Translations under genes and position numbers: made by a program
In this document: one piece after another, positions 61,102-64,000 of the stretch
Layout of the letters: each line of letters opens with the position of its first letter
Numbering within the stretch: position 1 is the stretch's first letter
Source of the DNA: Cardiobacterium sp. Marseille-Q4385
GTDB lineage: Bacteria; Pseudomonadota; Gammaproteobacteria; Cardiobacteriales; Cardiobacteriaceae
Assembly: GCF_916618745.1 (NCBI RefSeq)
Contig: NZ_OU745373.1
Location: 942,001 to 1,006,000, forward strand
Length of the DNA stretch: 64,000 nt
Direction: 5' to 3'
Notes under the pieces: model-generated
The model's database searches: none
What the model saw: the letters and a program-made list of their open reading frames with translations, nothing else
Told to the model about the DNA's origin: nothing

Positions 61102-62157
61102 CTATCCCGCAGCTTCAGCAGCAAGTTGGTCCAGCAGCGCTGCCAAAGCCATACGCTGATGTCCGCGAAAGCCACGGACACTCTCCGCACAGAGCAGGGC
61201 ATCACGCACGGCATACTCGGTACCATCGGCAGCCGCACGGAAAAAGTCGTCCAGTGCACTTTCAGGATCAAGACGCCCCCCGCTGCGGTCGGTACTACAT
61301 GCAAGAACAATATCGCCGGAACCATGCCCCCAATGACTGCCCATGCGCCCCAGCCCCGCTCCTGCCCGCTTGGCGAGACGGGTCAGCTGGCGGGCATCCA
61401 GCGGGGCATCCGTCACCATCACGATGATGATGGAGCCGCGTTCAGCAGGTGCAGGCGCGGCATCAAGAGCCTGTTGCAATACATCGCCACAGGGAATACC
61501 GTCCAGGCGAATATCCGGCAAGCGGCCAAAATTGGCCAGCACTAGCAGTCCGAGCGTGTGCGCACCAATGCGGCGCGATGCCGTGCCGATACCACCTTTG
61601 AGGCCAAAGCAGCTCATACCGCGTCCCGCGCCGACTGCGCCACGGGCAAAATCAGAGTGTGCAGCGGCGAGCGCTTCCGCCGCCATCGCTTCGCTGACGG
61701 CAAGACGCTGAATATCGTTGAGATAACCATCGTTGCATTCGAGGACGACCGGATTGACCGTTGATGTCTCGCGGCCGATATCGGGATTATCCGCGACAGC
61801 GTGGCGCACCAAAGCGGTATAGCAGGTACCGACGCTGAGCGTATTGGTCAAGAGAAGCGGAGTTTCAAGCGTACCAAGTTCACTAATTTGGATGAGCCCC
61901 GTACTTTTGCCGAAACCGTTCAGGACAGCGACACCACAGGGCAGTGGATCAGTGAAAAGATTACCGTCGGCGGGAATAATGGCAGTCACACCACTCTGAC
62001 AATCACCATCCGCCAAGGTGTAATGGCCGACACGCACACCAGGCACATCGGTCAAGCGATCATATGTGCCGCTAGGCAAAATACTCGGCGGCAAAGCGCG
62101 GTGGAGACGCCAATAATCCAGCAATAATTGCAGACGAACATGATGATAGGCACTCAT
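61102..62157 (-). CDS. DmpA/P1-family (S58) aminopeptidase
   Basis: 351 residues, no signal peptide. LTDVPGVRVGHYTL is the family start; NPVVLECNDGYLND, GAVGAGRGMSCFGLKGGIGTASR and RGSIIIVMVTDAPLDARQL are family signatures. By analogy with DmpA, the chain self-cleaves before S242 (GS in RGSIII) to expose the N-terminal nucleophile. Known members release D- or beta-amino acids from peptides. GGAG precedes the ATG. Single gene; it lies between repeat-rich DNA and the ribosomal operon end. Confidence 0.92.
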   Translation of the reverse strand: MSAYHHVRLQLLLDYWRLHRALPPSILPSGTYDRLTDVPGVRVGHYTLADGDCQSGVTAIIPADGNLFTDPLPCGVAVLNGFGKSTGLIQISELGTLETPLLLTNTLSVGTCYTALVRHAVADNPDIGRETSTVNPVVLECNDGYLNDIQRLAVSEAMAAEALAAAHSDFARGAVGAGRGMSCFGLKGGIGTASRRIGAHTLGLLVLANFGRLPDIRLDGIPCGDVLQQALDAAPAPAERGSIIIVMVTDAPLDARQLTRLAKRAGAGLGRMGSHWGHGSGDIVLACSTDRSGGRLDPESALDDFFRAAADGTEYAVRDALLCAESVRGFRGHQRMALAALLDQLAAEAAG

Positions 62158-62792
62158 GGGGATACTCCGTGTTATGGATTTCCCCTAGCTTACACCGTTT
62201 ATCCTGCATAGACAGCAAGAGTAAACTTCTCAACATACCCCGCAATAAAAGAGCCCTTTAACAGCAGAGGTGTTGCAAAAACCAATTGTCATAGACAAGG
62301 CTGTGGAAACGGGGCATAAAATAACTATACATACCACACAGATATTAACTAGGAGCATTCTCTTCCTTTAAGCGCACACATTGAAATGTAGTACGCCAAA
62401 ACCTAGCAAAATATATAGTTGAATCGATAAAAAGCATAACAAAGTGTGCCACCGTAGATGTACAGACAGTAAGACAAGGTGATACAACGCCATTACAATT
62501 TTTCAGATGTTTAACTGAAAATTAAAACGTCCCTAATAACAGTAGCAAGAAGAATTAGGACTAGCTTTAGCCTTCACCATGTTATTATTCTTTATTTTGG
62601 CAATATCGTTTACAGTACGATATATCTTCATAATAATCACATAGTCATTTTATGAAATACCTGCCAAGCAGGCAACACAGCCAGATTATTTCTGGGATTA
62701 ATACCACTTCCTACAATTGACAGATTCTTATATTTGGAAACGTAACAAGCTTTTACTTACTTCAGTGACTAGCTCCATAATACACATAGAAT
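62158..62792. other. AT-rich intergenic region, no gene seen
   Basis: Over 600 bases, clearly more AT-rich than the rest of the window. It contains the degraded Correia-like element at 62414-62517. No tRNA cloverleaf or convincing frame was seen. It presumably holds the DmpA-type gene promoter. Confidence 0.5.
62414..62517. mobile_element. Degraded Correia-like MITE
   Basis: Begins TATAGTTGAATCGATAAAAA and ends TTTTTCAGATGTTTAACTGA, matching the ends of the 19205-19312 element; the interior (CAGACAGTAAGACAAGGTGA) is diverged by many transitions. An older insertion. Confidence 0.65.
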
Positions 62793-62826
62793 TAGTGCCT
62801 ACAAACAGTATCATTTGTAGGCACTA
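62793..62826. terminator. Strong hairpin after rplQ, possible terminator
   Basis: Thirteen-base stem TAGTGCCTACAAA/TTTGTAGGCACTA with an eight-base loop, 29 bases past the rplQ stop. No clear U run follows on the minus strand, so it may be an atypical terminator or an mRNA 3' stabiliser for the ribosomal operon. Confidence 0.6.
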
Positions 62827-62854
62827 AATTAACCAAGAATTATAAACAATTCTC

Positions 62855-63235
62855 TTACGACTCTTCTACCATCGCCGGACGATCAACAAATTCAACGTAA
62901 GCCATCGGCGCTTGGTCACCTGCACGATAACCACATTTCAGGATCCGTACATAGCCACCTGGACGCTCTTTATAGCGCGGTACAATTTCTGAAAATAATT
63001 TCTGCACAGCCTTGCGATCACGCAGACGCGAAAATGCAATTCGACGCCCCGCCACATCATCATGCCTTTTTGCATGAGTAATAATAGGTTCAATAACAGC
63101 ACGCAGATCTTTTGCCTTGGGCAAAGTTGTTTTAATCAGTTCATGTTCAATTAGCGAAACTGACATATTTTTGAACATCGCTTTACGATGTGCGCTTGTA
63201 CGATTAAACTTACGACCAGACAATTTATGTCTCAT
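62855..63235 (-). CDS. rplQ: 50S ribosomal protein L17
   Basis: 126 residues: MRHKLSGRKFNRTSAHRKAMFKNM is the universal L17 start, with TTLPKAKDLRAVIEPIIT and PGGYVRILKCGYRAGDQAPMAYVEFVDR. It is the last gene of the alpha operon, 29 bases after rpoA. Lower GC than most of the window. Confidence 0.97.
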   Translation of the reverse strand: MRHKLSGRKFNRTSAHRKAMFKNMSVSLIEHELIKTTLPKAKDLRAVIEPIITHAKRHDDVAGRRIAFSRLRDRKAVQKLFSEIVPRYKERPGGYVRILKCGYRAGDQAPMAYVEFVDRPAMVEES

Positions 63236-63264
63236 AAAAAACTCCCAATAACAAATGGAACGGG

Positions 63265-64000
63265 TTAGTGATTTTCACTACCAGACCAGTTATCTAAATC
63301 CATGCCAAGTTCTAAGCCATGTGCAGCTAGAACTTCTTTAATCTCATTCAGCGATTTCTTCCCTAGATTTGGTGTCTTCAAAAGCTCGACTTCCGTTCTA
63401 CGGACCAAATCACCAATATTATTAATATTTTCTGCTTTAAGACAGTTAGCGCTACGTACCGTAAGCTCTAAGTCATCAACCGGCCGTAACAGCACTGGAT
63501 CAACCTGAGCCTCTTCTACTGCCTCTGCCTCAATTTCTGTTGACTCCAAATTGACAAAAACAGCTATCTGTTTATGGAGAATAGTCGCTGCTTGTCGAAT
63601 TGCTTGCTCCGGATCAATTGTTCCGTTTGACTCAATATCAATAACCAGCTTATCCAAATCAGTGTGTTGCTCAACACGAGCAGCCTCTACACGATAGGCA
63701 ATACGCTTAATAGGGCTAAAAGAGGCATCAATACGCAAAATATTAGGCGTTGCATTATTCTCTTGAGCTGCGACCTGATAACCTCGCCCTTTCTCTACAA
63801 CAACTGTCATATTGAAAGGAACATCTTGGGTTAGATGAGCAACTATATGTTCTGGATTACAAATTTCAATACTAGCAGGAGCCTTAAATTGTCCTGCTTT
63901 AACTGCACCAGCTTTACTAACGGACAAACGCATTTCTGCACGTTCACCTTCATGTAAAATCAAAGCTAGTCCTTTCAAATTTAACAAAACATCAATAACG
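63265..64000 (-). CDS. rpoA: RNA polymerase alpha subunit, 3' part (runs off the window)
   Basis: About 245 C-terminal residues, continuing past base 64000; the frame reads VIDVLLNLKGLAL at the edge. It holds the end of the alpha NTD (NATPNILRIDASFSPIKRIAYRVEAARVEQ) and the whole CTD (VDDLELTVRSANCLKAENINNIGDLVRRTE, LLKTPNLGKKSLNEIKEVL), which contacts UP elements and activators such as FNR and CRP. The true start is outside. Confidence 0.97.
   Translation of the reverse strand, partial: VIDVLLNLKGLALILHEGERAEMRLSVSKAGAVKAGQFKAPASIEICNPEHIVAHLTQDVPFNMTVVVEKGRGYQVAAQENNATPNILRIDASFSPIKRIAYRVEAARVEQHTDLDKLVIDIESNGTIDPEQAIRQAATILHKQIAVFVNLESTEIEAEAVEEAQVDPVLLRPVDDLELTVRSANCLKAENINNIGDLVRRTEVELLKTPNLGKKSLNEIKEVLAAHGLELGMDLDNWSGSENH

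Noticed and set aside
62158..62792. A tRNA or small RNA gene in the AT-rich gap before rplQ
   Set aside because: No cloverleaf, CCA end or promoter-terminator pair could be made out; only the degraded MITE is supported.

Overview
The window is GC-rich, densely coded bacterial chromosome. The gene content (Tat-type nosZ with nosR, MacAB-type efflux, a TbpB-like lipoprotein barrel, NAD-dependent ligA, fhs, Correia-like MITEs) points to a host-associated proteobacterium, most likely a gammaproteobacterium. A Cardiobacterium-like organism is my best guess by recognition only. No rRNA or tRNA gene was found.

Layout. 1-6.8 kb (minus strand): 5' part of psd, dsbC, and an envelope operon macA-macB-outer-membrane efflux lipoprotein-NlpE-like protein, with a ten-base homopolymer just behind the lipobox codons of the efflux lipoprotein. 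6.9-13 kb: an orphan periplasmic binding protein, a MORN/YwqK-like secreted protein, two tandem membrane-anchored PA14-like proteins, and a lipoprotein joining a CAP domain to a TbpB-like C-terminal barrel. 12.96-13.80 kb: a complete IS5-family element with its transposase in two frames. 14-19 kb: recC broken by a frameshift, a bifunctional NMN adenylyltransferase/Nudix gene, then a composite 190-bp tandem repeat and a Correia-like MITE. 19-23 kb: trehalose uptake and hydrolysis (treB-treC). 23-27.7 kb: nosR-nosZ behind a perfect FNR-type box. 28-33 kb: NlpC/P60 peptidase, fbp, yjdM, PLP homeostasis genes (yggS, pdxY), an AI-2E family transporter. 33.5-45 kb: an unknown protein, ligA, rnhA, mdh, a DUF4124-like protein, proS, truD, fbaB and three members of an undescribed small membrane-protein family. 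45-55 kb: L,D-transpeptidase, fhs, an M48 metalloprotease, a shortened CreD locus with two cre-tag operators, uvrA, a PepSY protein. 55-64 kb: a large J-domain-like membrane protein, recG, a DmpA-type peptidase, then rplQ and the 3' part of rpoA.

The genes group as envelope maintenance and efflux (DsbC, MacAB, NlpE-like, L,D-transpeptidase, NlpC/P60, CreD), anaerobic respiration (NosRZ), DNA replication and repair (LigA, RnhA, RecC, RecG, UvrA) and central metabolism (Fbp, FbaB, Mdh, Fhs, TreBC).

Intergenic DNA is full of dispersed repeats: an AAGCGG-centred element with about 35 full or partial copies, a perfect palindrome with arms GAGACGTTGC, a GGTGGGCC palindrome, and Correia-like MITEs. 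The observations most worth following are the CreD locus with duplicated cre-tags, the CAP/TbpB-like fusion, the probable phase-variable efflux lipoprotein, and the repeat families.
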